A stretch of DNA of 64,000 bases from Protaetiibacter intestinalis (GCF_003627075.1 NZ_CP032630.1:620001-684000); one strand, 5' to 3'. Counted from the stretch's first letter, positions 8,042 to 17,732 are shown. Numbers and translations: made by a program. Notes: generated by a model from the sequence alone, not told the origin.

Positions 8042-9094
8042 TCAGTCCTGCGCAGGTGCCGGGGGCCCCTTCTTGATGCCTGCTCCGATCCGTTTGCGGT
8101 GGACCCAAGCCAGGACGCTCGTGGACACCACGGAGGCGACGAGCAGCGCTCCCGTGATGATGTTGATGACGTCGCTCGTGACGTTGGCGAGGCGCAGCGC
8201 GCTGCCCAGGATGCCGATGAGCAGCACGCCCGCGATGACGCCGAGGATGTTGCCGCGGCCTCCGAAGATCGACACGCCGCCGAGCAGCACGGCCGCGATG
8301 ACGCTCAGCTCGAGCCCGGTGGCGTTGTCGCCGCGGGCGCTGCCGAAGCGCAGCGTGTAGTAGATGCCGGCGAGCGCGGAGACCGCGCCGCTCAGCACGA
8401 AGAGGATGAACTTGGTCTGCTCGACCTTGACGCCCGAGAAGCGGGCGGCCTCGCTCGAGAGCCCGATCGCGAAGATGCCGCGCCCGAACGGGGTGAAGTG
8501 CAGCAGCACCGCGAACGCGATCGCGAGCACGACGAAGACGATCATGACGCTCGGGATCGGGGTGCCGGGGATCTTGGACTTCGCCAGGTCCGTCCAGAAC
8601 TCGGTGAAGTCGGTGACCGCGGTCGTGCCGAGCAGCCCGACCGCGAGCCCGCGGAACAGCGCGAGCGTGCCGATCGTGACGGCGAGGGACGGCAGCCCCA
8701 CGACCGTGATGAAGAACCCGTTGATCGCGCCGGCGACGACGCCCACGAGGATCGCCACCGTGCCGGCCGCCTCGATCGGCAGCCCCGCCTGGTGCAGCGT
8801 GCCGAGGGTCACCGACGAGAGCCCCACGATGCTTGCGACCGACAGGTCGATCTCGCCCGTGATGATGACGAGCGTCATCGGCAGCGCGATGAACAGGATC
8901 GCGGCGACGTCGAGCAGCAGGTAGGTGATCGTGATGGGGGCGGCGAAGTTGCGCACGCTCGCGGCCGCCACCGCGTACACGAGCACGAGCAGCACCACGA
9001 TGGCCGCCTCGCGCGTGAACAGCAGGCGCCGCCAGAGCGGGTGGGCGTAGTCGCGGTACACCCGGGCGGGTGCGGATGCGTCGGTCGTCGTCAT
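8042..9094 (-). CDS. rhaQ: Rhamnose ABC transporter permease
   Basis: 350 aa, about ten hydrophobic segments of the BPD_transp_2 (ribose/AraH/RhaPQ) family. Conserved loop GEIDLSVASIVGLSS and the cytoplasmic GGVSIFGGRGN motif are visible. Starts at the ATG at 9094, overlapping the rhaP stop codon by 4 nt (ATGA), which implies translational coupling. With RhaP it forms the heteromeric membrane channel for rhamnose. The assignment Q versus P follows order and similarity; the two permeases are paralogues. Confidence 0.88.
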   Translation of the reverse strand: MTTTDASAPARVYRDYAHPLWRRLLFTREAAIVVLLVLVYAVAAASVRNFAAPITITYLLLDVAAILFIALPMTLVIITGEIDLSVASIVGLSSVTLGTLHQAGLPIEAAGTVAILVGVVAGAINGFFITVVGLPSLAVTIGTLALFRGLAVGLLGTTAVTDFTEFWTDLAKSKIPGTPIPSVMIVFVVLAIAFAVLLHFTPFGRGIFAIGLSSEAARFSGVKVEQTKFILFVLSGAVSALAGIYYTLRFGSARGDNATGLELSVIAAVLLGGVSIFGGRGNILGVIAGVLLIGILGSALRLANVTSDVINIITGALLVASVVSTSVLAWVHRKRIGAGIKKGPPAPAQD

Positions 9095-10077
9095 CGGTTC
9101 CTCGCCTCCGTGAGCCGGCGGCTCTGTCTGACCGCGAGCACGCGGTCGAGCACGATCGCGCCCAGGATGAGCACGCCGACGACGGCGCGCTGCCAGAAGT
9201 CCTGCACCCCGATGACGGGGAGGGCGCGGTTGATGGTCAGCAGCAGGTAGGCGCCGATCGCGGCACCCCACACGGTGCCCGAGCCGCCGAAGATGGCGAC
9301 GCCGCCGATGACGGCCGCGCCCACGGCATCCAGCTCCCAGCCGGAGCCGGCCTGCGAGTTGACGGTGCCGTAGCGGGCCGCGTAGAGCACGCCCGCGAGT
9401 CCCGCGAGCGCCCCGCACACGACGAAGGCGGCGAGCACGCGCTGCGTCACCCGCAGACCGTAGAGGTGGGCGGCCGCGGGGTCGGAGCCGATCGCGTACA
9501 GCTCACGGCCCGCCCGCTGGGTGCGCAGGAACCATCCGGCCGCCACGAGCACGATGAGCGCGATGATCGTGAGCCACGGCACGAACAGGAACGAGCTCGT
9601 GCCGAGGGCGAGGAACTCGCGCGGCATGTCGGAGGAGTTGATGCGGTCGGAGCCGGTCCACATGACGTTGATGCCGCGGTAGACGTAGAGCGTTCCGAGG
9701 GTGATGACGAGCGCGGGCACCTTGGCGAAGGCGACGAGGGCGCCGTTGACGAGCCCGAGCAGCCCACCGAAGACGAGCCCGATGACGAAGACGAGCGGCC
9801 ACGGGATGCCGGGCAGGTCGATGAAGACGCGGCCGGTGAGGTAGGCGCTCAGCCCCACGACGGAGCCGACCGAGAGGTCGACGTTGCGCGTGATGATGAC
9901 GATCGCCTGCCCGACGGCGACGAGCATGAGGATCGACGGCGTCAGCAGCAGGTCGCGCCATCCGTCGCTCGAGAACAGGAACGCCGGGTTCTTGACGGTC
10001 GTCGCGACGACGACGAGCACGAGCGCGAGCGCGATGCCGGTCTCGCGCGCCTTGAGCAGGTGGGCGAGGCGGCTCAT
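9091..10077 (-). CDS. rhaP: Rhamnose ABC transporter permease
   Basis: 328 aa, multi-pass membrane protein of the BPD_transp_2 family with the conserved segments [16 protein letters not shown] and [15 protein letters not shown]. Begins with [14 protein letters not shown] at 10077, overlapping the rhaT stop by 4 nt, and overlaps rhaQ by 4 nt at its end. It pairs with RhaQ as the transmembrane part of the rhamnose importer. The strict overlaps show that rhaT, rhaP and rhaQ are one translation-coupled unit. Confidence 0.88.
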   Translation of the reverse strand: MSRLAHLLKARETGIALALVLVVVATTVKNPAFLFSSDGWRDLLLTPSILMLVAVGQAIVIITRNVDLSVGSVVGLSAYLTGRVFIDLPGIPWPLVFVIGLVFGGLLGLVNGALVAFAKVPALVITLGTLYVYRGINVMWTGSDRINSSDMPREFLALGTSSFLFVPWLTIIALIVLVAAGWFLRTQRAGRELYAIGSDPAAAHLYGLRVTQRVLAAFVVCGALAGLAGVLYAARYGTVNSQAGSGWELDAVGAAVIGGVAIFGGSGTVWGAAIGAYLLLTINRALPVIGVQDFWQRAVVGVLILGAIVLDRVLAVRQSRRLTEARNR

Positions 10078-11609
10078 GCGGCCTCCCCCGCGGTGTGGGT
10101 GGCGGCGAACATGACGGATTCGGCGGTCGCCTCCTCGCGCGGGATGTCGGCCGTGATCCGCCCCTCGTGCACGACGAGCACGCGATCCGCCATCCCGAGC
10201 ACCTCGGGCAGCTCGGAGGAGATCATGACGACGGCCATGCCCTGTCCGGCGAGCTCGGAGAGCAGCCGGTGCACCTCGGCCTTGGTGCCGACGTCGATGC
10301 CGCGGGTGGGCTCGTCGACGAACAGCACCTTCGGGTCGGTGGCGAGCCACTTGCCGAGCACGACCTTCTGCTGGTTGCCGCCCGAGAGGGTGCCCACCTC
10401 GGTGTCGAGCGAGGCGGTCTTGACCTCGAGCCGGCTCGCCCAGATGCGCGCGCTCGCGTTCTCGGCGGCGTTGGTGATGAGCCCGAGGCGGGCGAGCTGG
10501 CGGCGGATGGCGAGGGTCGCGTTGCGCGCGACGCTCGAGGAGAGCACGAGGCCCTGCTGGCGGCGGTCCTCGGGCACGAGGGCGATGCCGGCGCGCATGG
10601 CGGCGGCGGGCGAGTGGCGCGGCAGTGCGCGCCCGGCGACCGTGACGGTGCCGGATGCGTACGGGTCGACCCCGAAGACGGCGCGAGCGATCTCGCTGCG
10701 GCCGGCGCCGACGAGCCCGGCGAGCGCGACGATCTCGCCGGCGCGCGCGACGAAGCTGACATCCGTGAAGACGCCCGGCTGGGTGAGGTGCTCGACCTCG
10801 AGCACGACGTCGCCGATCGGCACCTCCTGCTTGGGGAAGAGGGTGGTGACGTCGCGGCCCACCATCTGGCGCACGATCTCGGCGACGGTGGTGTCGCCGA
10901 TGGGGCTCGTGGCGATGTAGGCACCGTCGCGCATGACGGTGACGGTGTCGCACAGCGCGAAGACCTCGTCGAAGCGGTGCGAGATGAACAGGATGGCGCG
11001 ACCCTCGTCCCGCAGCCCGCGGGCGACCGCGAACAGCCGCTCGACCTCGACGCCGGAGAGGGCGGCGGTGGGCTCGTCCATGATGAGCACGCGGGCGTCG
11101 AGCGAGATGGCCTTCGCGATCTCGATGATCTGCTGGTCGGCGATCGAGAGGCCGAGGGTGGGGCGGTCGGGGTCGATCCGCACGCCGAGTCGCTCGAAGA
11201 GCTCGAGCGCCTCGGCCCGCATGGCGCGGCGGTCGATGACGCCGAGGGCGCCGCGCGGCTGGCGCCCCATGAAGAGGTTCTCGGTGACCGAGAGGTCGGG
11301 GAACAGGGTGGGCTCCTGGTAGATGACGGCGATGCCGGCATCCTTCGCCTGGGCGGTGCTCGTGAAGTCGACGCTGTCACCCTCGAGCCGGAACTCGCCG
11401 GCGTCGCGCTGGTACAGCCCGGCGACGATCTTGACGAGGGTGGACTTGCCTGCGCCGTTCTCGCCGACGAGGGCGTGGATGCTGCCGCGCTCGAGGCGCA
11501 GGGTGCCGTTGGTGAGCGCCACCACGGCGCCGAACGCCTTGGCGATGCGGCTGAGCTCGAGCACCGCGGGCGCATCGGGCTGCGCGGGCGCGTCGGGGGT
11601 TTCGGACAT
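10074..11609 (-). CDS. rhaT: Rhamnose ABC transporter ATP-binding protein
   Basis: 511 aa with two ABC ATPase cassettes as in RbsA/MglA. First cassette: Walker [11 protein letters not shown]-loop [11 protein letters not shown], signature [17 protein letters not shown], Walker [12 protein letters not shown]. Second cassette has a degenerate Walker A (GLVGAGRSE), signature [13 protein letters not shown] and Walker [12 protein letters not shown], as usual for sugar importers. Start ATG 11609 follows GGAAGAG. First gene of the rhaTPQS operon, read from a promoter with a rhamnose-type operator at 11661-11672. Confidence 0.9.
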   Translation of the reverse strand: MSETPDAPAQPDAPAVLELSRIAKAFGAVVALTNGTLRLERGSIHALVGENGAGKSTLVKIVAGLYQRDAGEFRLEGDSVDFTSTAQAKDAGIAVIYQEPTLFPDLSVTENLFMGRQPRGALGVIDRRAMRAEALELFERLGVRIDPDRPTLGLSIADQQIIEIAKAISLDARVLIMDEPTAALSGVEVERLFAVARGLRDEGRAILFISHRFDEVFALCDTVTVMRDGAYIATSPIGDTTVAEIVRQMVGRDVTTLFPKQEVPIGDVVLEVEHLTQPGVFTDVSFVARAGEIVALAGLVGAGRSEIARAVFGVDPYASGTVTVAGRALPRHSPAAAMRAGIALVPEDRRQQGLVLSSSVARNATLAIRRQLARLGLITNAAENASARIWASRLEVKTASLDTEVGTLSGGNQQKVVLGKWLATDPKVLFVDEPTRGIDVGTKAEVHRLLSELAGQGMAVVMISSELPEVLGMADRVLVVHEGRITADIPREEATAESVMFAATHTAGEAA

Positions 11610-11660
11610 CGTCGTCTCTTCCGGATGGTGCGGGAGGGTGCACACCACCTGAACAGATTC

Positions 11661-11716
11661 TGAATCGTTTCATGCGGTGTTCAGTCACCATAGGTCCGGA
11701 TGCCGCCATCCGTCAA
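11661..11716 (-). promoter_or_regulatory. rhaTPQS promoter with LacI-type operator
   Basis: On the minus strand TTGACG (11716-11711), 18-bp spacer, TATGGT (11692-11687), then operator TGAAACGATTCA (11672-11661) about 14 nt downstream of the -10. The layout copies that of rhaI: consensus-like promoter with the operator just after the start site. Confidence 0.75.
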
Positions 11717-11718
11717 GC

Positions 11719-11747
11719 GGGGTGCGCTCAGCCCTTGAGCGCACCCC
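11719..11747 (-). terminator. Terminator-like hairpin overlapping the permease stop codon
   Basis: A 12-bp perfect stem, arms 11719-11730 and 11736-11747 with a 5-nt loop, includes the stop codon of the last alpha-glucan ABC permease. It ends 2 nt from the -35 box of the rha operon and so probably separates the two operons. No T-run follows. Confidence 0.65.
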
Positions 11748-12660
11748 CGAGGCCCGCGCCGTTGAGGAAGAGACGCTGGAAGACCAGGAACAGCGCGATC
11801 GGGATGACGGTCGAGATCGCGAGCGCCGCGAGGAACACGTCGAGCTCGATGAACGGCTGCAGCTGCGGCAGCCGCACCGACAGCGGCTGGAGATCCGGGT
11901 TCTTCAGCACGAGCAGCGGCCAGAGGAAGTCCTTCCAGGCCCCGATGATCGCGAACACCGAGACGACGCCGATGATGGGCCGCGACATCGGCACGACGAT
12001 CGACCAGAACAGCCGGTAGGGGCCTGCCCCGTCCATCCGCGCCGCCTCGAAGACCTCGCGCGGCAGCGAGTCGAAGAACCGCATGACGAGCAGCACGTTG
12101 AACGCGTTCGCCCCCGCCGGAAGCCAGATCGCCCAGAACGAGTTGATGAGCGAGGTCCCGAGCAACGGCGGATCGACGATCGTGAGGTAGAGCGGCACGA
12201 GCAGCACGATGTTCGGCACGAGCAGCGTCGCGAGCACGAGGCTCACCACGAAGCGTCCGTACCGCGGGCGCAGCACCGAGAGCGCGTACCCGGCCGTCGT
12301 CGCGACGACGAGCTGCGCGAACCAGACACCCGCCGCGATGACGACCGTGTTGAGGAAGTAGCGGTCGATCTCGACGCGCGACCACGCCTCCGCGAGGTTG
12401 GACCAGTCGATCCCGTTCGGCCACAGCGCGAGCGGCTGCCGCAGGGTGTCCTGGGTCGGGGTGACGGCCGACTTCGCGAGCCACAGGATGGGACCGAGGC
12501 CCACGATCACAAGCGAGGCGAGCAGGATGCCGTGACTGAGCCGCGTGGCAACCCGCGTGCGGCGCCGGCGCCAGTCGGCCGCCGAGATGATGCCGCGATC
12601 CTTCTGCTCGGCGTCGGCCCGACGCCGGGTGCGGGCGACCCGCGAGCCGATGGCCGTCAT
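11728..12660 (-). CDS. Carbohydrate ABC transporter permease (MalG type)
   Basis: 310 aa, six predicted membrane helices, BPD_transp_1 family. The EAA loop reads EVFEAARMDGAGPYRLFWSIVVPMSRP, which docks on the shared ATPase. It overlaps the upstream permease by 4 nt. No ATPase gene is in this operon, so a MsiK-type ATPase encoded elsewhere is expected, as is common in actinobacteria. With the GH13 enzyme at the head of the operon, the cargo is probably an alpha-gluco-oligosaccharide. The last codons lie in the terminator stem. Confidence 0.85.
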   Translation of the reverse strand: MTAIGSRVARTRRRADAEQKDRGIISAADWRRRRTRVATRLSHGILLASLVIVGLGPILWLAKSAVTPTQDTLRQPLALWPNGIDWSNLAEAWSRVEIDRYFLNTVVIAAGVWFAQLVVATTAGYALSVLRPRYGRFVVSLVLATLLVPNIVLLVPLYLTIVDPPLLGTSLINSFWAIWLPAGANAFNVLLVMRFFDSLPREVFEAARMDGAGPYRLFWSIVVPMSRPIIGVVSVFAIIGAWKDFLWPLLVLKNPDLQPLSVRLPQLQPFIELDVFLAALAISTVIPIALFLVFQRLFLNGAGLGGALKG

Positions 12661-13637
12661 GAGGTGCTCCAGTTGCGGGTGAGGCGGAAGTACAGGCGCG
12701 AGAACACGGCGAGCACGATCGCGAGCATGATGCTGAGCGCGGTCGCGGCCCCGTAGTCCCCGCCCAGGCTGTTCTGGAACGCGTACTTGTAGATGAGCAG
12801 CAGGATCGTCGTGGTGGAGTTCGCGGGGCCGCCGCCCGTGAAGAGGTAGGGCTCGAGGAACACCTGCGCCGTGCCGATGATCTGCAGGATGAAGGTGATG
12901 AGCAGCACGCCGCGCAGGTGCGGCAGGGTGATGTGCCAGATCTTGCGCCAGATGCTCGCACCGTCGACCTCGGCCGCATCGTAGAGCTCGGGCGGTACCG
13001 AGACGAGCGCGGCGAGGTAGATGATGATCGTGCCCCCGGCCGCGGACCACGTCGCGAAGAGCACGAGCGACGGCATCACGAGGGACTGATCCGAGAGCCA
13101 GTTCTGGGGTGGGATGCCGAACCAGCCGAGGATGACGTTGAAGACGCCCGTGGGCGATCCGTCGTAGAAGAACTTCCACAGGAGAGCGCCGACGACCGGA
13201 GGCACGATGACCGGGAGGTAGGCGAGGGCGCTGTACAGTCCGCGCGCCCGACGCACCTCGCTCATCAGCACGGCGGCGATGAGCGGCAGCGGGTAGCCCA
13301 TGAGGAGCGCGAGCAGGGCGAAGTAGAGCGTGTTGACGACGGCGGTGCCGAGCAGCGGATCCTGCAGCACGTTGACGAAGTTCTGCAGCCCCACCCATTC
13401 CGGCGCGCTCACGAGGTTCGTCTTCTGGAACGACATGACGACCGCGCGGACGATTGGCCACCAGGAGAACAGCCCGAAGCTGAACAGCAGCGGCAGCAGG
13501 AAGACGATGATGTGTGGTCCGTCGCCGCCGACCCAGCCGCGGATGCCGCGGCCGGGTCGGCGGGTGCGCGCGTGGGCGACCGCGTCGACGGCGGCGGGCG
13601 CGGGTGGGGCCGACCTCGTCGGCGAGAGCTGGGACAT
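12657..13637 (-). CDS. Carbohydrate ABC transporter permease (MalF type)
   Basis: 326 aa; a basic cytoplasmic N-terminus of about 40 residues then six membrane helices. EAA loop: PPELYDAAEVDGASIWRKIWHITLP. Member of the CUT1 family together with the MalG-type protein that overlaps it by 4 nt. Begins 57 nt after the solute-binding-protein gene, across a strong intercistronic hairpin. The SD site before the ATG is weak, in line with lower expression than the binding protein. Confidence 0.85.
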   Translation of the reverse strand: MSQLSPTRSAPPAPAAVDAVAHARTRRPGRGIRGWVGGDGPHIIVFLLPLLFSFGLFSWWPIVRAVVMSFQKTNLVSAPEWVGLQNFVNVLQDPLLGTAVVNTLYFALLALLMGYPLPLIAAVLMSEVRRARGLYSALAYLPVIVPPVVGALLWKFFYDGSPTGVFNVILGWFGIPPQNWLSDQSLVMPSLVLFATWSAAGGTIIIYLAALVSVPPELYDAAEVDGASIWRKIWHITLPHLRGVLLITFILQIIGTAQVFLEPYLFTGGGPANSTTTILLLIYKYAFQNSLGGDYGAATALSIMLAIVLAVFSRLYFRLTRNWSTS

Positions 13638-13657
13638 CCGGGTTCCGTTCGGGTGGA

Positions 13658-13687
13658 CCCCGGGGCGCCCGAGTCGGCGCCCCGGGG
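13658..13687 (-). promoter_or_regulatory. Intercistronic hairpin after the solute-binding protein gene
   Basis: Perfect 12-bp GC stem, arms 13658-13669 and 13676-13687, with a 6-nt loop (CGAGTC). It lies 8 nt after the stop codon of the binding-protein gene and before the permease gene. Such hairpins commonly stabilise or partly terminate so that binding protein exceeds membrane components. Confidence 0.7.
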
Positions 13688-13694
13688 GTGGTTG

Positions 13695-15059
13695 TTACTG
13701 CGCGGCCTTCGCGTAGAGCGCCTCGGCCTGCGTCTGGGCGTCGGCGAGGAGCTTCGCGATGTCGGCGTTCTGATCCGTGAGCACGGCCTGCACGACCGTG
13801 TCGAGGAGCGCGTACACATCCTGCGTCGCGACGCGCGGCTCCGCGATGAGCGGCTGGTCGAAGATCGCGTCGGTGTAGGGCGCCATCTGGTCGACGGGAA
13901 CGTTCACGTAGGGTGCGATCCACGACTGGTACTGCGCGAACTGCTCCTGACCGAACACCGGCAGCTCGGGGGCGCCGACCGGCTGGTCGAGCGAGGCGGC
14001 CAGCTTCGCGGTCTCGACGACCGTGTCCTCGTCGACGAGCTTGGCGAGGTAGTAGAAGTCGATCCAGTCGACGGACGCCCGCTGCTCCGCGGCCGAGGCC
14101 TTGGGGCTGACGGCGGCGAGCGTGCCGCCGCCGAGCAGACCGGGGTCATCCCCCTGCAGCGGGAGCACCGCGAGACCGTAGTCGTCCGGGTTGAGGGCGT
14201 TCTGGGTCACGAGGTTGCCGTAGTTGCCGCCGCCCGAGACGTACATGCCGATGCGGCCGGCAGCGAAGTCCTGGTTGATGGTGCCCCAGTCGTACAGGAA
14301 GTTCGCTCCCATGGAGTCGTCGTCCCAGCGGAGGTCGTGGAGATACTGCAGCACCTCCGCGACAGCCTCGGAGTCGACGGTCGGCGCGGTCGCGTCGGCG
14401 TTCTCGGTGCGACCGCCGAAGGCGTTCACGAGGGTCGTGAGGATCCAGCCGCCGGTGTTGCTCGAGGTCATGGTGGCGTAGCCCGCCTCGCCCGTGGCAT
14501 CCGAGATCTTCTTCGCGTACTCGCGCACCTCGTCCCACGTCGCGGGCGGGGCGTCGGGGTCGAGCCCCGCGGCCTCGAAGAGGGTGCGGTTGTAGTGCAG
14601 ACCCTGGCCGTAGGCGGCGATCGGGATGGCCCACTGGCCGCCGTCCTCCGCCTGGCCGGCCTGCGCGACGTTCGGGTTGAACTGGTCGGCGTAGGGCAGC
14701 TCGGCGACGTACTGGCTGATGTCGGCGAGCTGACCGCCCGCGATGAGTCCGCGGCCGTCGGTGAAGGGGATGGTGAACACGTCGGGCAGCGTGCCGCCCG
14801 CGAGATCGGCCGTGAAGGTGGTCGCGGTCCAGGTGTACTCCTGGGCCTCGACGGTGATGTCGGGGTGCGCCTTCTCGAAGACGGCGACGCGCGCATCGAA
14901 GTTGTCGCGCGCCTCCTGCTCGAGGCCGGCGTCGATGGACACCGTGATGGTCACCTTGCCGTCGGCGGGCTCGGAGCTCGTCCCGCATCCGGCGAGCAGG
15001 GCGCTCGCCGACAGCAGGGCGATGCCCGCGACGCCGAACCGCTGGGTGTTCGACTTCAT
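13695..15059 (-). CDS. Extracellular sugar-binding lipoprotein (CUT1 ABC importer)
   Basis: 454 aa. Signal peptide with lipobox LLAGC (Cys about residue 25). The mature part is a SBP_bac_1 (MalE-like) fold: KVTITVSIDAGLEQEARDNF, TFTADLAGGTLPDVFTIPF, and NFLYDWGTINQDFAAGRIGMYVSGGGN. RBS AAAGGA before the ATG at 15059. Encoded between the GH13 enzyme and the two permeases, so it should capture the oligosaccharide that the GH13 enzyme later cleaves in the cytosol. Exact ligand unknown; alpha-glucan oligosaccharides released by the secreted GH87-like enzyme at 17751-20660 are the best guess. Confidence 0.87.
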   Translation of the reverse strand: MKSNTQRFGVAGIALLSASALLAGCGTSSEPADGKVTITVSIDAGLEQEARDNFDARVAVFEKAHPDITVEAQEYTWTATTFTADLAGGTLPDVFTIPFTDGRGLIAGGQLADISQYVAELPYADQFNPNVAQAGQAEDGGQWAIPIAAYGQGLHYNRTLFEAAGLDPDAPPATWDEVREYAKKISDATGEAGYATMTSSNTGGWILTTLVNAFGGRTENADATAPTVDSEAVAEVLQYLHDLRWDDDSMGANFLYDWGTINQDFAAGRIGMYVSGGGNYGNLVTQNALNPDDYGLAVLPLQGDDPGLLGGGTLAAVSPKASAAEQRASVDWIDFYYLAKLVDEDTVVETAKLAASLDQPVGAPELPVFGQEQFAQYQSWIAPYVNVPVDQMAPYTDAIFDQPLIAEPRVATQDVYALLDTVVQAVLTDQNADIAKLLADAQTQAEALYAKAAQ

Positions 15060-15126
15060 TGTCTGGTCCTTTCGTGCTGTGTCGATTGTGGCGCGTCGGG
15101 TGCGACGCCTCTCCGGTACCGCGGGG

Positions 15127-16812
15127 TCAGAGGGTCAACCACACGGTGGAGTCGGGGGGCAGGAGGCCGTCCTCGAGGGCGGCACTGCCGAGGATGAGCT
15201 CGCGATGCGGGGGCAGGGCGAGAGGGGTGCTGCCGAGGTTGGTGACGTTCAGCAGGGACTCGCCGCGGCGGAAAGCGATGGCCTCCGCGCCGAGCTCGAA
15301 CCAGGAGAGCTCCCCGAGGCGGAGCTCGTGCCGCGAACGACGTTCGGCGAGCGCCGACCGGTACAGCGACAGCATCGAGTCGGGGTCGGCGGCCTCGGCC
15401 GCGACCGTGAGGGGTGCCCAATCGGACGGCTGAGGAAGCCAGGTGCGGTGGTCGGGACCGGTACCGAATCCGTAGGGTGCGGCGTCGCCCGCCCAGGGGA
15501 GCGGCACCCGGCATCCGTCCCGCCCCGGGTCGACGCCCCGGGAGCGGAAGTGCATGGGGTCCTGAAGCACCTCGACGGGCAACTCCACCTCGGGGAGGCC
15601 GAGCTCGTCTCCCTGGTAGATGTAGAGGCAGCCGGGGAGTGCCGCGACGAGCAGCGCCGCGGCGCGTGCCCGTCGGGTGCCGAGCTCGAGGTCGCTCGGC
15701 GTGCCGAAGCGCTTGCGCTCGAAGGCGAAGCCCGAGTCCTCGCGGCCGTAGCGCGTGACGGGACGCGTGACGTCGTGATTGGACAGCACCCACGTCGCGG
15801 GGGCGCCGACCGGCGCGTGCTCGCGGAGCGTGCGCTCGATCGAGGCGCGCATCCGCACCGCGTCCCAGGGCTGGGTCATGAAGTCGAAGTTGAACGCCGC
15901 ATGCATCTCGTCGGGGCGCAGGTAGGCGGCGAAGCGCTTGGGGTCGTCGAGCCAGACCTCGCCGACGAGCACGCGCGGCTCCTCGTACGCGTCGGCGATG
16001 GAGCGCCACGATCGGTAGATGTCGTGCAGCTCGTCGCGGTCCATGTGCGGGTGCTCTCCGGGTGCCGCCGTCGCGAGCGAGGGGAGCGCCGCGTCCTTCA
16101 CGAGGAAGGCGGCCGAGTCGATGCGGATGCCCGCGACCCCGCGGTCGAACCAGAACCTCAGGATGTCCTCGTGCTCGCGCCGCACGTCCGGGTGGTCCCA
16201 GTTGAGGTCGGGCTGTTCAGCCGAGAACAGGTGCAGGTACCACTCCCCCGGGGTGCCGTCCGGGTTCGTCGTCCGCGTCCAGGTGTCGCCGCCGAAGCTC
16301 GAGACCCAGTCGGTGGGCAGCTCGTCACCGGCGGGACCGCCGCCGGGCCGGAACCAGAAGCGCTCGCGCTCCGGCGAGCCGGGCCCCGCGGCGAGGGCCG
16401 CCTGGAACCAGACGTGTCGGTCGGAGACGTGGTTGGGGACGACGTCGATGATCGTGCGGATGCCGAGGCCGAGCGCCTCCGTGATGAGCTGCTCGGCTTC
16501 GGCGAGCGTGCCGAAGGCGGGGTCGATGACGCGGTAGTCGGCGACGTCGTAGCCGCCGTCGGCGAGGGGGCTCGCGTACCAGGGGGTGAACCAGATCGCG
16601 TCGACCCCGAGCTCGACCAGGTACGGCAGGTGCTCGCGCACGCCCGCGAGGTCGCCCGTGCCGTCGCCGTTCCCGTCCGCGAAGCTGCGCGGGTAGATCT
16701 GGTAGATCACGGCATCCCGCCACCACGGCTCGACCAGCGCGCTCCCCCGGCTCGCTCCGGTGCGCTCCTCGTGCGCCGTGCCGGGCGTCTGCCCGCGATC
16801 CCCATCGACCAT
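15127..16812 (-). CDS. GH13 alpha-glucosidase (oligo-1,6-glucosidase type)
   Basis: 561 aa, no signal peptide, so cytosolic. Full alpha-amylase-family barrel starting with WWRDAVIYQIYPRSFADGNGDGTGDLAG. Catalytic residues are visible: nucleophile D232 in GIRIDSA, acid/base E285 in VGEVWL, and D347 in LSNHDVTR. Region I is DVVPNHVS. The sequence type is that of exo-acting alpha-glucosidases that cut glucose from short alpha-glucans; linkage preference cannot be read. First gene of an operon with a CUT1 importer. Its strong promoter and a 20-bp palindromic operator lie at 16839-16897. Start ATG 16812 follows GGGGG at a longish spacing; the first 25 residues are a disordered extension. Confidence 0.9.
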   Translation of the reverse strand: MVDGDRGQTPGTAHEERTGASRGSALVEPWWRDAVIYQIYPRSFADGNGDGTGDLAGVREHLPYLVELGVDAIWFTPWYASPLADGGYDVADYRVIDPAFGTLAEAEQLITEALGLGIRTIIDVVPNHVSDRHVWFQAALAAGPGSPERERFWFRPGGGPAGDELPTDWVSSFGGDTWTRTTNPDGTPGEWYLHLFSAEQPDLNWDHPDVRREHEDILRFWFDRGVAGIRIDSAAFLVKDAALPSLATAAPGEHPHMDRDELHDIYRSWRSIADAYEEPRVLVGEVWLDDPKRFAAYLRPDEMHAAFNFDFMTQPWDAVRMRASIERTLREHAPVGAPATWVLSNHDVTRPVTRYGREDSGFAFERKRFGTPSDLELGTRRARAAALLVAALPGCLYIYQGDELGLPEVELPVEVLQDPMHFRSRGVDPGRDGCRVPLPWAGDAAPYGFGTGPDHRTWLPQPSDWAPLTVAAEAADPDSMLSLYRSALAERRSRHELRLGELSWFELGAEAIAFRRGESLLNVTNLGSTPLALPPHRELILGSAALEDGLLPPDSTVWLTL

Positions 16813-16827
16813 GCGTGTGCGGCCCCC

Positions 16828-16897
16828 TTGTCCGCGGGAAGGTTTAGCGATATACCTTGTATGAAGCGAAGATATTCGACCCGAATGCGGATGTCAA
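16828..16897. promoter_or_regulatory. Divergent promoters around a 20-bp palindromic operator (alpha-glucan locus)
   Basis: Minus strand, towards the GH13 operon: TTGACA (16897-16892), 17 bp, TATCTT (16874-16869), then the operator just downstream. Plus strand, towards the sensor-only LacI gene: TTGTCC (16828-16833), 17 bp, TATACC (16851-16856), with the operator between the boxes. The operator AAGGTTTAGCGATATACCTT (16839-16858) is a near-palindrome and its core matches TTTAGCGATAAA before the GH87-like gene. Confidence 0.7.
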
Positions 16898-16918
16898 CTC
16901 TCGAGAGGAGGGGCGCGG

Positions 16919-17728
16919 ATGGGAGCCTCCGGCGACGTCGCCGTGATCACCCCGGCATCCGGACCGCGACGCACGGCGGGCGCCGTCCACGACTTCGCGA
17001 GTCGCCTCCGCGTCCACGCGGGCGGGTACGGACACGGCGTGCGCATCGCATCCGGGAACCCCCTGGAGGTGCTCCGCTCCGCCGGCGACGAGCTCGCGGG
17101 CGCCGTGCTGCTCGGCTTCGACGACGAACTGCTCGAGGGCCTGCCCCCGCTCGATCTCCCCGTGGTGGCGATCGACAGCTACGCGCACGATCCGTGGTTT
17201 CCCATCGTGCGCTCCGACGACGACGACGGCGGGCGGGCGGCGGCACGCCACCTGCTCTCGCTCGGCCACCGGCGCATCGCCTTCGCGGGGCCGCGGGCGG
17301 GGCGCTCACGCCCCGCCGACGAGAGACGCCGCGGATTCGAGGGCGCGCTCGCCGACGCGGGCCTGCGGATGCGGTTCCTCGAGCTGTCGAGCTACGGACC
17401 CGCGGACGGCGCCCGGCTCGCCGCGCGCCTCGCCCGGACCCCTCACGACACGAGCGCGGTGCTGCTCGCCGACGAGACCTCCGCCGCGGGCCTCGTCGGG
17501 GGCCTCGTCCTCCGTGGCTCCCGCGTGCCGGAGGACGTCTCGGTGGTGTGCTTCGCGGACGGGCTCCCCTCCCCCGCGGGGCCGCGCATCACGAGCGTGA
17601 CGGGCGACCCGGCCCGGCGCTCGCGGCTCGCCGCCGACGCGCTCTTCGGAACCGCCTCGGCATCCGCGCTCACCGTCGGCGTCGTCGTCATCGACCGCGC
17701 GACGACCGCCGCGCCGGCCCCGCGCTGA
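16919..17728 (+). CDS. LacI-type sensor domain without a DNA-binding domain
   Basis: 269 aa. The whole sequence aligns by eye with the effector-binding domain of LacI/PurR proteins (PVVAIDSYAHDPWFPIVRSDD, GGRAAARHLLSLGHRRIAFAG, SAVLLADETSAAGLVGGLVLRG, VPEDVSVVCFADG), but the N-terminal HTH and hinge are absent. The ATG at 16919 has a good AGGAGG site 7 nt upstream, and the DNA before it contains the divergent promoter and no HTH in any frame, so this is the true start and not a frameshift. It may bind sugar and form mixed dimers with the full LacI at 20772-21791, or it may be a decaying regulator. Function is inference. Confidence 0.7.
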   Translation: MGASGDVAVITPASGPRRTAGAVHDFASRLRVHAGGYGHGVRIASGNPLEVLRSAGDELAGAVLLGFDDELLEGLPPLDLPVVAIDSYAHDPWFPIVRSDDDDGGRAAARHLLSLGHRRIAFAGPRAGRSRPADERRRGFEGALADAGLRMRFLELSSYGPADGARLAARLARTPHDTSAVLLADETSAAGLVGGLVLRGSRVPEDVSVVCFADGLPSPAGPRITSVTGDPARRSRLAADALFGTASASALTVGVVVIDRATTAAPAPR

Positions 17729-17732
17729 GCAC

